From Bacillota bacterium (GTDB lineage: Bacteria > Bacillota > Clostridia > Lachnospirales > Lachnospiraceae), in assembly GCA_023437365.1 (NCBI GenBank), contig JAEZGK010000013.1, positions 157,034-221,033 of the forward strand: a stretch of DNA of 64,000 nt, given 5' to 3'. This document shows positions 8,063 to 16,520 of this stretch, in pieces (position 1 is the first letter of the stretch; each line of letters starts with the position of its first letter). Made by a program: the position numbers and the translations under genes. Under the pieces are notes generated by a model. The model saw nothing but the letters and a program-made list of their open reading frames with translations, was not told where the DNA came from and made no database searches.

Positions 8063-9139
8063 ATGACGAAAGAGGAATTGATGATATATCACATGGGTGA
8101 GAACCTGGACACACTGATGAATCTAGATCCCAGAGGTTATGGAGTCTGTCGTATTCTATATGCCGGTAGTAGGGCATATACGGGAGAGCCACTAACAATG
8201 CACTGTGCAAAAAAAATGGTTGAGAATATAAAGAACGGTGACTTTGTTTTTATTCTCACCGGTTTCATATTACTTCCTCATAGAGCACCGGAAATGGATG
8301 GAATTGTAAGCTCCATGCTGCTTGCCCGTGCCCTGGTGCAGGCTTTTGATGCAAAACCTGTGATCATTTGTCCCGAAGATAACTTCGAAGCTGTAAAAGA
8401 GTGTGCAAGAGTTGTCGGGCTTCATTGCTATGAGGATTTGGATAAGGTTGCGACACTTCCTATTTCCATGGGAGTAATTAATTTTACGAAGGATAGTAGT
8501 AAAGCGGAGGAACAAGCGGAACAAATTATTTCCGCAATACTTCCAAAGGCTGTGATTGCAATCGAGGCACCCGGAGCGAATGAATGCGGAGAATATCATA
8601 ATTCAATTGGCATAAATATTACCGAGCTTGAGGCAAAGACTGATGTTTTGTTTCAGAAGCTAAAGGATAGAGGAGTGCTCAACTTTGCCATAGGTGATTT
8701 GGGAAATGAAATTGGTATGGGTACCATAGCAGAGCATATCAAGAAATATATTCCTTACACTTCAAAAAATCAGTGTAAGTGTGATTGTCATGGCGGGATT
8801 CTGTCAAAAACAAGTGCAGACAATATTATCACTGCAACGGTGTCTGATTGGGGCTGCTATGGTCTCATGGCTGCTATTGCTTTCCTTAAAAAAGACCTGG
8901 ATATTTTCCATAAGGGAGAAATGGAAATGGAAGTGATGCGAGTTGCTACAAGAAATGGGGTTATTGATATGACAGGTTCCCTAATTCCCGGAATTGATGG
9001 CTTTAATACGAAAATGAATGTGAATATTGTTGAACTCATGCGTCAGTGTGTAGGATATGCAATGAAGCACGAAGGAAGAACGGATCACTGGTTTGACAAA
9101 GTCATAGAGAAGGGATTCTTTCAGAAAGAGAGGCAGTAA
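8063..9139 (+). CDS. DUF4392 protein, homologous to the C-terminal half of D-glutamate cyclase
   Basis: 358 residues with features of the DUF4392 / D-glutamate cyclase-like C-terminal family: FILTGFILLPHRAPEMDGIVSS near residue 55, AIEAPGANECGEYHNSIGINI near 165, and FAIGDLGNEIGMGTI near 212. In animals this domain is fused to a YcsI-like domain in DGLUCY, which cyclises D-glutamate to 5-oxo-D-proline. Here the YcsI-like partner is a separate gene at 10841 in the same operon. AAGGAGG precedes the ATG; the stop overlaps the pxpB start by one base. The biochemical role of this half alone is inference. Confidence 0.82.
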   Translation: MTKEELMIYHMGENLDTLMNLDPRGYGVCRILYAGSRAYTGEPLTMHCAKKMVENIKNGDFVFILTGFILLPHRAPEMDGIVSSMLLARALVQAFDAKPVIICPEDNFEAVKECARVVGLHCYEDLDKVATLPISMGVINFTKDSSKAEEQAEQIISAILPKAVIAIEAPGANECGEYHNSIGINITELEAKTDVLFQKLKDRGVLNFAIGDLGNEIGMGTIAEHIKKYIPYTSKNQCKCDCHGGILSKTSADNIITATVSDWGCYGLMAAIAFLKKDLDIFHKGEMEMEVMRVATRNGVIDMTGSLIPGIDGFNTKMNVNIVELMRQCVGYAMKHEGRTDHWFDKVIEKGFFQKERQ

Positions 9140-9849
9140 TGAGGATATTACCGGCAGGAGATTTAGCACTCGTTGTGGAATTTGGTAATGAAATAAGCAC
9201 AGCCTGTAATGATCGGGTCAGGCAGTTGAATCAAAGCTTAAGAAAGAATGAAATCAAGGGTGTCATTGAAACTGTTCCCACATTTCGTTCCCTATTAGTG
9301 TATTACGATCCTTTAAAAGTTACATATAAGAAGCTATGCAAATATATTCAGTCTGTTGCTAAGGAGACGGTAGAGCTTAATACAAAGACAAAAAGGATTA
9401 TTGAGATACCTGTATGCTATGGCGGGCAGTACGGTGAAGACCTGACAGATGTCGCCAAGCATACTGGATTGAGTGAAGCAGAGGTGATTCGTATTCATTC
9501 GGGTGTGAATTACCTGATTTATATGTTGGGCTTTTTGCCGGGATTTCCTTACCTGGGGGGACTGGATAAAAGATTGGAGACACCAAGGTTATCAAATCCT
9601 CGAACATCGATTCCCGCCGGTTCTGTCGGAATAGGAGGAGAACAGACGGGTGTTTATCCAATTGTCTCGCCGGGAGGGTGGAGGCTGATCGGAAAAACTC
9701 CAGTAAAGCTTTATGATAGTGAACGCGAAAACCCAACCCTTTATCAAGCCGGAGATTATATTCATTTTAAACCAATTGATGAAGCTGAGTATATACGTAT
9801 TGAAGAGTTGGTTAAAAATGGACAGTATCGGTGTAAGGAGGCGGAATAG
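9139..9849 (+). CDS. pxpB: 5-oxoprolinase subunit PxpB (KipI family)
   Basis: 236 residues of the CT_C_D (KipI/carboxyltransferase C and D) family. The conserved core YMLGFLPGFPYLGGLDKRL, then IPAGSVGIGGEQTGVYP and SPGGWRLIGKTP, is intact. With PxpA and PxpC it forms the ATP-dependent prokaryotic 5-oxoprolinase that opens 5-oxoproline to glutamate. Its ATG overlaps the preceding stop by one base and pxpC follows after 8 bases, so expression is tightly coupled. In Bacillus subtilis the homologue KipI also inhibits the sporulation kinase KinA; whether that happens here is unknown. Confidence 0.93.
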   Translation: MRILPAGDLALVVEFGNEISTACNDRVRQLNQSLRKNEIKGVIETVPTFRSLLVYYDPLKVTYKKLCKYIQSVAKETVELNTKTKRIIEIPVCYGGQYGEDLTDVAKHTGLSEAEVIRIHSGVNYLIYMLGFLPGFPYLGGLDKRLETPRLSNPRTSIPAGSVGIGGEQTGVYPIVSPGGWRLIGKTPVKLYDSERENPTLYQAGDYIHFKPIDEAEYIRIEELVKNGQYRCKEAE

Positions 9850-9857
9850 GGCTAAAT

Positions 9858-10799
9858 ATGAGTATTCAAATAATAAATCCGGGTGCATTAACCACAGTAC
9901 AGGATTATGGAAGAATCGGATATGGAGATATAGGGTTTTCACCATCTGGAGCGGTAGATACGATGGCGATGGAAATTGCCAATTACTTGGTTGGAAATGA
10001 GAAGGGAGAAGGAGTATTAGAATGTACCCTTTTTGGCCCCACAATTCATTTTACGAAGGATAATGTGATAGCTGTGACAGGTGCTGATATGAAGCCAAGG
10101 GTAAACGATCGGGAAATTCCTATGAACACCGCTGTATCTGTAAAGGCGGGAGAGGACTTAGCACTTACGTTTGCAATAAAAGGTTGTCGAAGCTATATTG
10201 CTTTTGCAAATGGCCTGGAGATCAAAGAATACTTCGGAAGCAAATCTACCAATATAAAAATTGCAATCGGTGGATTTCATGGCAGGCCTTTAAGACCAAT
10301 GGATGAAATAGCATTTGTAAGGCCGATAAGTATTTTGCCTGATATGGAGAAACGAACCTACCAATACTCCGACACCGTTGCTTCACCAAAGATCCTCAGG
10401 GTAGTGATGGGACCTCAGGATGATTATTTTACCAGCGACGGTATACATACCTTTGAAACAGAAAGCTATCAATTGACAAATGATTCGAACAGGATGGCTT
10501 GTAAGCTTTCCGGACCGATCATTGCCAGCAAACAAGCTACGGATATTATATCGGACGGAATTGCACTGGGTTCCATCCAAGTTTCATCAAACGGGCAGCC
10601 CATCATAATGCTTTCGGATCGACAAACTACCGGAGGATATGCAAAAATAGGAACGGTCATTTCTACGGATATACCAAGGATTGCGCAGTGCAAACCAGGA
10701 GACGAAATAAGATTTCAAAGAATTACATTAAAGGAAGCTCATAAGCTTTATAAAAAACTAAGAAGAGATATGAGCAAACTCCAGAAGAAACTGAGATAA
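9858..10799 (+). CDS. pxpC: 5-oxoprolinase subunit PxpC (KipA family)
   Basis: 313 residues of the CT_A_B (carboxyltransferase A and B, KipA) family. It begins SIQIINPGALTTVQDYGRIG, with FSPSGAVDTMAMEIANYLVGN after it, and near the end has LSDRQTTGGYAKIGTVISTD and RIAQCKPGDEIRF, all standard family blocks. It partners PxpB in the 5-oxoprolinase complex. The gene is full length and lies 8 bases after pxpB, with a GGAGG inside the pxpB end acting as ribosome site. Confidence 0.93.
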   Translation: MSIQIINPGALTTVQDYGRIGYGDIGFSPSGAVDTMAMEIANYLVGNEKGEGVLECTLFGPTIHFTKDNVIAVTGADMKPRVNDREIPMNTAVSVKAGEDLALTFAIKGCRSYIAFANGLEIKEYFGSKSTNIKIAIGGFHGRPLRPMDEIAFVRPISILPDMEKRTYQYSDTVASPKILRVVMGPQDDYFTSDGIHTFETESYQLTNDSNRMACKLSGPIIASKQATDIISDGIALGSIQVSSNGQPIIMLSDRQTTGGYAKIGTVISTDIPRIAQCKPGDEIRFQRITLKEAHKLYKKLRRDMSKLQKKLR

Positions 10800-10840
10800 T
10801 CATAGAGTGTGTCATCGATGGCGGTAAAACGGAGGTAATT

Positions 10841-11626
10841 ATGGATTATAGATATAATACTCCCTCAGAGGTGAGGAGTCTGATTAGACAGAATAAGATT
10901 ACATCTCCTACAGCAGGTATGTGTGGTGGTTATGCACAAGCAAATCTGGTAATTTTGCCGAAGGAGCTTGCCTATGATTTCCTGCTTTTTGCACAGAGAA
11001 ATCCGAAGTCCTGTCCAATCCTAGAGGTGCTAGATGCTGGCGACAGAGCAGTGAAATATATGGCTAAGGATGCCGATATTGCCTCCGACCTTCCAAAATA
11101 CAGAGTATATGAATATGGAAAGGTAACCGGTGAATATACGAATGTGGAACCGTTTTGGAAACCTGATTTGGTAAGCTTCTTAATCGGATGCAGTTTTTCC
11201 TTTGAGGAGGAGCTGCTAGAAGCAAATATTACAGTAAGACACATCGAAGAGCATTGTAATGTTCCGATGTACCTGACTAATATTGAATGTGAAAGAGCCG
11301 GAAGCTTTTCAGGAAATATGGTGGTAAGCATGAGACCTATTCCGCACAGGGATGTTCCCAAAGCAGTTATAGTCACTGCTGCGATGCCCAGAGTCCATGG
11401 TGCGCCTATCCATATCGGAAGTCCGGAAGCAATAGGTATCTATAACCTTGACAAGCCTGATTTTGGAGATCCGGTAACTATTAAGGAAGGTGAAGTGCCG
11501 ACCTTCTGGCCTTGTGGCGTAACACCTCAGGCTGTACTCATGGCTACAAAACCCGCTTTCGCCATAACACATGCGCCGGGTCATATGTTTATTACCGATG
11601 TTAAGAACGTAGCATTAAAAGTATAG
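10841..11626 (+). CDS. ycsI: YcsI/DUF1445 family protein (D-glutamate cyclase-like)
   Basis: 261 residues of the family called putative hydro-lyase, DUF1445 or D-glutamate cyclase. Typical blocks are TAGMCGGYAQANLVILPKEL (about 24-43), FLIGCSFSFEEELLEANI (about 112-129), NIECERAGSFSGNMVVSMRP (about 149-168) and ITHAPGHMFITDV near the end. A ycsI gene accompanies pxp genes in Bacillus subtilis. Its animal homologue is the N-terminal half of D-glutamate cyclase. GGAGG precedes the ATG. It lies between pxpC and pxpA in the same operon. Confidence 0.9.
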   Translation: MDYRYNTPSEVRSLIRQNKITSPTAGMCGGYAQANLVILPKELAYDFLLFAQRNPKSCPILEVLDAGDRAVKYMAKDADIASDLPKYRVYEYGKVTGEYTNVEPFWKPDLVSFLIGCSFSFEEELLEANITVRHIEEHCNVPMYLTNIECERAGSFSGNMVVSMRPIPHRDVPKAVIVTAAMPRVHGAPIHIGSPEAIGIYNLDKPDFGDPVTIKEGEVPTFWPCGVTPQAVLMATKPAFAITHAPGHMFITDVKNVALKV

Positions 11627-11662
11627 AATATAATAACCTAGTATTCATATGGAGGAAAATCA

Positions 11663-12418
11663 ATGGATCAGATCGATTTAAATTGCGATTTAGGAGAGAG
11701 CTTTGGAAGATATACACTCGGTTTGGATGAAGAGGTTATTCCTTATATATCATCTGCAAACATTGCTTGTGGGTATCACGCCTCCGATCCTGTCATTATG
11801 GAGAAGACAGTACAAATGGCAAAGGCCAACGGCGTACACGTTGGAGCACATACTGGTTATCCGGATTTACTTGGTTTTGGACGAAGGAATATGACTTTGA
11901 CACCGCAGGAGGCGAAAACCTACACCATGTATCAAATTGGTGCTCTGGAGGGTTTTTGTCGGGCTGCTGACGTATCACTCTACCATGTCAAGCCCCATGG
12001 TGCTTTTTATAATATGGCAGCGAAGGATTATGAATTAGCATATGCAATTTGCGAGGCTATTGCAGCAATGGATGCTAATATTGTCTTATTGGGACTTAGC
12101 AACAGCCAGATGGAAAAAGCCGCAAAGGCAGTAGGAATAACCTTTAAAAATGAGGTTTTTGCAGACCGTGCATATGAGGATGACGCAACCTTGGTAGCAA
12201 GAGGTAAACCGGGAGCAATGATTGAGAATGAAGAATATGCGATTAGTCGGGTTATCCGTATGATAAAGAAGGGGTCAATCACATCAATAAATGGAAAAGA
12301 GATTGCAATTAAGGCTGATTCAGTATGTGTCCATGGAGATGGAATAAAAGCATTGGATTTTGTAAAAAGAATTCGTCAGGCACTCAGAGAGGAAGGTATA
12401 GAAGTAAAAGCTTTTTAA
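11663..12418 (+). CDS. pxpA: 5-oxoprolinase subunit PxpA (LamB/YcsF family)
   Basis: 251 residues of the LamB/YcsF family, a TIM-barrel-like hydrolase. The diagnostic start DLNCDLGESFGRYTLG and ANIACGYHASDP are followed by GVHVGAHTGYPDLLGFGRR, HVKPHGAFYNMA and VCVHGDG. This subunit completes PxpABC, which converts 5-oxoproline to glutamate with ATP. GGAGG lies 7 bases before the ATG. It is the last gene of the operon and is followed by a strong hairpin terminator. Confidence 0.94.
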   Translation: MDQIDLNCDLGESFGRYTLGLDEEVIPYISSANIACGYHASDPVIMEKTVQMAKANGVHVGAHTGYPDLLGFGRRNMTLTPQEAKTYTMYQIGALEGFCRAADVSLYHVKPHGAFYNMAAKDYELAYAICEAIAAMDANIVLLGLSNSQMEKAAKAVGITFKNEVFADRAYEDDATLVARGKPGAMIENEEYAISRVIRMIKKGSITSINGKEIAIKADSVCVHGDGIKALDFVKRIRQALREEGIEVKAF

Positions 12419-12449
12419 AGGAAAGGAATTAAAACGTTAAAAGAATGCT

Positions 12450-12521
12450 AATATCGCCCGGTAATAAGCTGATAGATAAAAACAGCATCTGCCAGCTTAT
12501 TACCGAGCGATATTTGTTTTT
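12450..12521 (+). terminator. terminator of the 5-oxoprolinase operon
   Basis: AATATCGC plus CGGTAATAAGCTG pairs with CAGCTTATTACCG plus GCGATATT, giving about 21 paired bases, and GTTTTTG follows. It separates pxpA from the convergent flavin reductase gene and may work on both strands. Confidence 0.9.
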
Positions 12522-12528
12522 GGGGGCA

Positions 12529-13041
12529 TTACCTTGTGGCCTGTAAAACCTTAGTGACCTCTGCGATATACAAGATATGATAATCCTTACCGGGATACCA
12601 GGTGCTATTTAGCTTCTCATCCAGGATGGAGTCCTCCTGCATGGCCTGCTGGAATAATTTTTTGCATATTAGGACGTTGGTGGCCTCACCGAAATATGGG
12701 GTTCCCTCAGAGAAGGCAAGAGTAAGACCTGATTTATGGATCTTATCTTCGTTTCTTCCGGATACGGTACCCAGATAGTTTAAAGCAGCCCTATATTCTT
12801 TATCGAGAAAGCTTAATGAAAAGGTTGTTTCCCGATCGAGAAATTCTTTGGTGTAACGTTGCGGACGAACTACGATATATGCTACATTCTTCCCATACAT
12901 GACACCAAGACCGCCCCAGGAGGCAGTCATCGTATTTGCCTTATCTTCATTGCCTGCGGTAATGAGCATCCATTCCTTGCCGATCAGCTGGAAGGGATTT
13001 TTTCGAAGTACCTCGGGTAAAATCTCTTTAAAATGATTCAT
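12529..13041 (-). CDS. flavin reductase family protein
   Basis: 170 residues of the flavin-reductase-like FMN-binding fold. The N-terminal third reads GKEWMLITAGNEDKANTMTA, then SWGGLGVMYGKNVAYIVVRP, the region that cradles FMN in small clostridial flavoproteins of this family. YTKEFLDRETTFSLSFL is also typical. It is probably a cytoplasmic FMN protein that reduces or carries flavin. It is transcribed alone, convergent with the 5-oxoprolinase operon. The substrate is unknown. Confidence 0.85.
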   Translation of the reverse strand: MNHFKEILPEVLRKNPFQLIGKEWMLITAGNEDKANTMTASWGGLGVMYGKNVAYIVVRPQRYTKEFLDRETTFSLSFLDKEYRAALNYLGTVSGRNEDKIHKSGLTLAFSEGTPYFGEATNVLICKKLFQQAMQEDSILDEKLNSTWYPGKDYHILYIAEVTKVLQATR

Positions 13042-13094
13042 TGCTTTCCTCTTTTCTGTCTTTTCTTATTATCCTATCAGGTTCTTCTTCCTAT

Positions 13095-13146
13095 AACCAT
13101 TAATGAATGTTGTTGTGCATTTTTTGACATTCAAGTTATGGTTATT
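13095..13146. repeat. inverted repeat in the divergent promoter region
   Basis: ATAACCAT (13095) pairs with ATGGTTAT (to 13146), and inside it GAATGT pairs with ACATTC. The structure lies between the flavin reductase start and the divergent LysM-GH18 gene. It may be a regulator site or leader hairpin of the reductase gene; no family can be named. Confidence 0.4.
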
Positions 13147-13258
13147 AGTATTATACGATAGGAAATGCCTTCCTGCAACGCTGTATTGAAGATTTCACCA
13201 TCCGTAGTACCCGGCATATATTAATTACAAAGCTTTGATGAGTCAAAGGATGTTGAAT

Positions 13259-14542
13259 ATGACGATACACACAGTGCGTGCCGGTGATACTCTGAGTTCC
13301 ATTGCTGCCCAATATGGTATATCCCGAGAGCTGATTATTACTCAAAATGAACTGCCCAATCCGGATAACCTTTTAGTCGGACAAAACATAGGAATTCGTA
13401 TCCCTTCGACCACCCATACAGTTGTACAGGGAGATACCCTGACTTCCATTGCTAATCAATATAATACTACGGTTACCAGTCTGTATCAGCATAATCCAAG
13501 GATTGCCGCCACCAGAATTCTGATACCCGGACAGATTCTGGTGATTAGTTATGCCAATGAGGAACCGGTAGATACGGTTATCATCAACGGCTTTACCTAT
13601 CCATTTATTCAAGAGAATGTACTGAGGCAGACCTTGCCGTTTCTGACCTATCTCTATATCTTTACCTATGGATTTACTCCAACCGGAGAACTCGTACCTA
13701 TTGAGGATGAAGAGGTGATTGCGATAGCCGAGGAATATAATGTGTCACCGGTCATGATGCTGGCCCCGATGAGTGCTAACGGTACCTTTGACACGGATAT
13801 TGCTCATCAGATGTTTGCCAATCCGACAGCACAAACCACGCTGATCAATAATATTGTGGATAATATGAGGGCTAAAAGATATGTCGGACTGGATATCGAT
13901 TTTGAATATGTATTGCCCACGGACCGACAGAGTTTTATAGACTTCATAGCCGCTGCTCAAACGAGACTATCAGCGGAAGGTTATTTTGTGTCAGTGAATC
14001 TGGCACCGAAGACCTCCGGAACTATGACCGGTTTGCTATATGAAGCACATGATTATCCGGCAATCGGAGCAGTTGCTGACAGGGTCATGCTGATGACGTA
14101 TGAATGGGGTTATACCTACGGGCCGCCAATGGCTACTGCACCGGTAAACAATGTCCGAAGAGTGATTGAATACGGGGTATCCGTGATTGATCCGGATAAA
14201 ATTATACAGGGGCTTCCGAATTATGCTTATGACTGGCCGCTGCCCTTCGTCCAGGGGGAGACATCAGCAGAAAGTATCAGTAATCAGGAGGCAATAACCA
14301 GAGGAGTTCAATATGGAGTGACAATTCAATTTGATGAAACCGCGCAATGCCCTTTCTATAACTATACGACAGTAGAAGGTGTTCAGCATATTGTATGGTT
14401 TGACGATGTCAAAAGCATGACGGCAAAGATTACATTAATTACTGAATTTGGCTTGGCCGGAGGTGGGATCTGGCAAATCATGAAATTCTTCCCGGGATTA
14501 TGGATGGCAGTAGATTCCAGATTTACGATTATAAAAGTGTAA
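13259..14542 (+). CDS. LysM-GH18 glycosidase (spore germination YaaH-like)
   Basis: About 427 residues. Two LysM domains (about 2-45 and 49-93, each starting HTVxxGDTLxSIAxQY) bind peptidoglycan, and a GH18 domain (about 105-425) follows. The catalytic motif is GLDIDFEYV near residue 210; MLMTYEWGYTYGPP and the GGGIWQI end are typical of the YaaH/YdhD cortex-lytic or spore-coat group. There is no signal peptide, as in YaaH-type spore proteins. I chose the ATG at 13259 because AAAGGA lies 8 bases before it, although the frame opens at 13235. Role in spore germination is inference. Confidence 0.9.
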   Translation: MTIHTVRAGDTLSSIAAQYGISRELIITQNELPNPDNLLVGQNIGIRIPSTTHTVVQGDTLTSIANQYNTTVTSLYQHNPRIAATRILIPGQILVISYANEEPVDTVIINGFTYPFIQENVLRQTLPFLTYLYIFTYGFTPTGELVPIEDEEVIAIAEEYNVSPVMMLAPMSANGTFDTDIAHQMFANPTAQTTLINNIVDNMRAKRYVGLDIDFEYVLPTDRQSFIDFIAAAQTRLSAEGYFVSVNLAPKTSGTMTGLLYEAHDYPAIGAVADRVMLMTYEWGYTYGPPMATAPVNNVRRVIEYGVSVIDPDKIIQGLPNYAYDWPLPFVQGETSAESISNQEAITRGVQYGVTIQFDETAQCPFYNYTTVEGVQHIVWFDDVKSMTAKITLITEFGLAGGGIWQIMKFFPGLWMAVDSRFTIIKV

Positions 14543-14560
14543 TTTATGTTATAATAAAGC

Positions 14561-14625
14561 AGAGGGAATATACATAGACCTGGCAGCTGAAAATCTGCCT
14601 AAAATGGATATTCCTTCTTTCTTGT
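14561..14625 (+). terminator. hairpin after the LysM-GH18 gene
   Basis: GGGAATAT (14564-14571) pairs with ATATTCCT (14608-14615), enclosing an inner GGCAG/CTGCC hairpin. T-rich sequence follows. It probably ends the glycosidase transcript before the signal peptidase pair. Confidence 0.6.
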
Positions 14626-14694
14626 TTACAAAGAAACGCACGAAGCGTATAATGCTTATATGTTCTGCATTTTATTACATTAAGGGGATACAGG

Positions 14695-15222
14695 ATGAGC
14701 AGGAGAATTCTGAAAGAAATAAGCAGCTGGATATTGGTATTCGTTGTTGCCTTTGCTTTGGCAACCCTAATCAATAAGGTTATTCTTTTAAAGGTAGAGG
14801 TTCCCTCGGGTTCCATGGAGAATACCATAATGATCGGGGATAAAGTATTTACTTTTCGGTTGGCCTATCTGATCAACGACCCCAAGCGGGGAGATGTGAT
14901 TGTATTTCCCTATCCCGATGATGAAACGGTGGATTACATCAAGAGAATAATCGGTCTTCCGGGCGAGACGATTGAGGGAAAGGATGGTTTGGTTTATATT
15001 GATGGCAAACCCTTGACGGAACCTTACGTCAGAGATAAAATCGATAGTGATTTCGGACCTTATATTGTACCGAAGGGCAGTTACTTCATGATGGGAGATA
15101 ATCGCAATAATTCAGAGGATTCAAGATATTGGGAACATAAATTTGTATCAAAGGATAAGATTAGGGGAAAGGCTATTGTCAAATATCCGCATCTGTCCTG
15201 GTTCGGTACAATTCATTATTAG
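14695..15222 (+). CDS. lepB: type I signal peptidase (first of a tandem pair)
   Basis: 175 residues of the Gram-positive type I signal peptidase (S26) family. One N-terminal membrane helix (about 9-31) is followed by the catalytic Ser in PSGSMENT and the catalytic Lys in DYIKRIIGLPGE. The box FMMGDNRNNSEDSRYW is intact. It removes signal peptides on the outer face of the membrane. A paralogue starts 20 bases downstream, so the two probably arose by local duplication and are co-transcribed. Confidence 0.95.
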   Translation: MSRRILKEISSWILVFVVAFALATLINKVILLKVEVPSGSMENTIMIGDKVFTFRLAYLINDPKRGDVIVFPYPDDETVDYIKRIIGLPGETIEGKDGLVYIDGKPLTEPYVRDKIDSDFGPYIVPKGSYFMMGDNRNNSEDSRYWEHKFVSKDKIRGKAIVKYPHLSWFGTIHY

Positions 15223-15242
15223 CGAACTTAAGGGAGAGAACC

Positions 15243-15773
15243 ATGAATAGGAAAGTACTAAAAGAGCTTTTGAGCTGGGTCATCATCATTGTCGTTGCTT
15301 TTGCACTGGCATTTGTAATTAATCGGTTTGTCATCTTAAAAATCACTTCACCGACACCTTCTATGGAGAATACGTTCCTGATAGGAGAGAAGGTGCTAAC
15401 CTATCGTCTGGCGTATGTATTCTCTGAGCCAGAACGTGGGGATATTGTAGTATTCCCTAATCCGGATGATGAATCAGAGGACTATATTAAACGCATCATC
15501 GGACTTCCGGGTGAGGTGATTGAGGGAATAGAAGGTGTTGTTTATATCAATGGTGATCCTCTGACAGAAAATTATCTGAAGGAGCCTATGGAGAAGGAGA
15601 ATTTCGGACCATATGAAATTCCTGCCAACTGCTATTTTATGATGGGAGATAACCGGAATGATTCGCTGGATGCAAGGTTCTGGGAGCATAAATTCGTAGA
15701 AGGTGATAAGATCAAGAGTAAAGCAATATTTAAGTATCCTCATATCAAATGGTTTGGGAAAGTTAATTATTAA
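15243..15773 (+). CDS. lepB: type I signal peptidase (second of a tandem pair)
   Basis: 176 residues, closely similar to the preceding protein along its whole length. The catalytic Ser lies in SPTPSMENT, where the neighbour has PSGSM, and the catalytic Lys in DYIKRIIGLPGE. FMMGDNRNDSLDARFW is conserved, with one N-terminal membrane helix. The substitutions around the nucleophile and in the Pro-rich substrate region may give a different substrate preference; that is inference. Confidence 0.95.
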   Translation: MNRKVLKELLSWVIIIVVAFALAFVINRFVILKITSPTPSMENTFLIGEKVLTYRLAYVFSEPERGDIVVFPNPDDESEDYIKRIIGLPGEVIEGIEGVVYINGDPLTENYLKEPMEKENFGPYEIPANCYFMMGDNRNDSLDARFWEHKFVEGDKIKSKAIFKYPHIKWFGKVNY

Positions 15774-15794
15774 GGTATACTTAATATCATAAAA

Positions 15795-15830
15795 TAAGAA
15801 AAGCGGGGAGATTGTCTCTTCGCTTTCTTC
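15795..15830 (+). terminator. terminator after the signal peptidase pair
   Basis: AAGCG plus GGGAGA pairs with TCTC plus CGCTT around a TTG loop, with one internal mismatch, and TTCTTC follows. Confidence 0.65.
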
Positions 15831-15925
15831 GTGATAAGAGAAACTTAGCGGATGGATTGGAATCATTGAACTTCCGGCAGGTGAATTGAGCCTGTGTATA
15901 TAATAGCAAAGAATGAGGGATGATT

Positions 15926-16228
15926 ATGAAGAATATGAAAAAAGATATCATGTTTATTCTACATATGGTGCTAGTGGCAGTTACAGGTGTTTTGAACGTT
16001 TATGGATATTTTCGACTGCCGGATACGATCGCGACCCAGATTAGCTTTACCGGTGAAAGAGTCAATTCCATGCCCAAAGCACTCTATCTGTTGCTTAGCT
16101 TTGCGATACTACTGATACTGGCTGTTGTGAACAAGAGAGGCAGAGTAGAAAAGAAGCTTACCACAACGATAGCTGCGGTACTGGTATTTATCGGTAATAT
16201 TTTCGTGATCATGACACAGCTATCATAG
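15926..16228 (+). CDS. small DUF1648-like membrane protein
   Basis: About 100 residues with three hydrophobic segments. After the first helix it reads YFRLPDTIATQISFTGERVNSMPK, which resembles the DUF1648 signature of SdpI-type membrane proteins (LP..I..H....G..). I chose the ATG at 15926 because GAGGG lies 6 bases before it; the frame opens 6 bases earlier. It stands alone between a terminator and a repeat-rich gap. Function unknown; immunity-type SdpI proteins are larger. Confidence 0.65.
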   Translation: MKNMKKDIMFILHMVLVAVTGVLNVYGYFRLPDTIATQISFTGERVNSMPKALYLLLSFAILLILAVVNKRGRVEKKLTTTIAAVLVFIGNIFVIMTQLS

Positions 16229-16276
16229 GGTAAAAGGGTAATGAACCATTATGTAACGTAATCAGTTGATAAAAAT

Positions 16277-16390
16277 AGATCAATAAAATAGATCAATAAA
16301 ATAGATCAATAAAACAATCAATAAAATAATCAATAAAAATAATCAATAAAATAATCAATAAAATAATGAATAAAAACAATCAATAAAAAG
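16277..16390. repeat. AT-rich minisatellite
   Basis: About nine imperfect copies of an 11-13 base unit, GATCAATAAAATA or AATCAATAAAATA, lie head to tail. The copies vary in A-run length, which fits slippage. No frame through it looks coding. It sits between the convergent DUF1648-like and argH genes. Confidence 0.85.
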
Positions 16391-16414
16391 ATAAATATTA
16401 ATTATTAAAACAGA

Positions 16415-16449
16415 AAGGGTACCGACAGCTCAGACTGCCGGTACCCTTA
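16415..16449 (-). terminator. argH terminator
   Basis: AAGGGTACCG and CAG pair with CTG and CGGTACCCTT around CTCAGA. Read on the minus strand the stem is followed by TTCTGTTTT, so it terminates argH. Confidence 0.85.
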
Positions 16450-16520
16450 AATTACCTACGAATGATTCATAACTATTAAACTATCTTAATTTTCATTCTG
16501 CTTCTACGTTCCAACTATCT

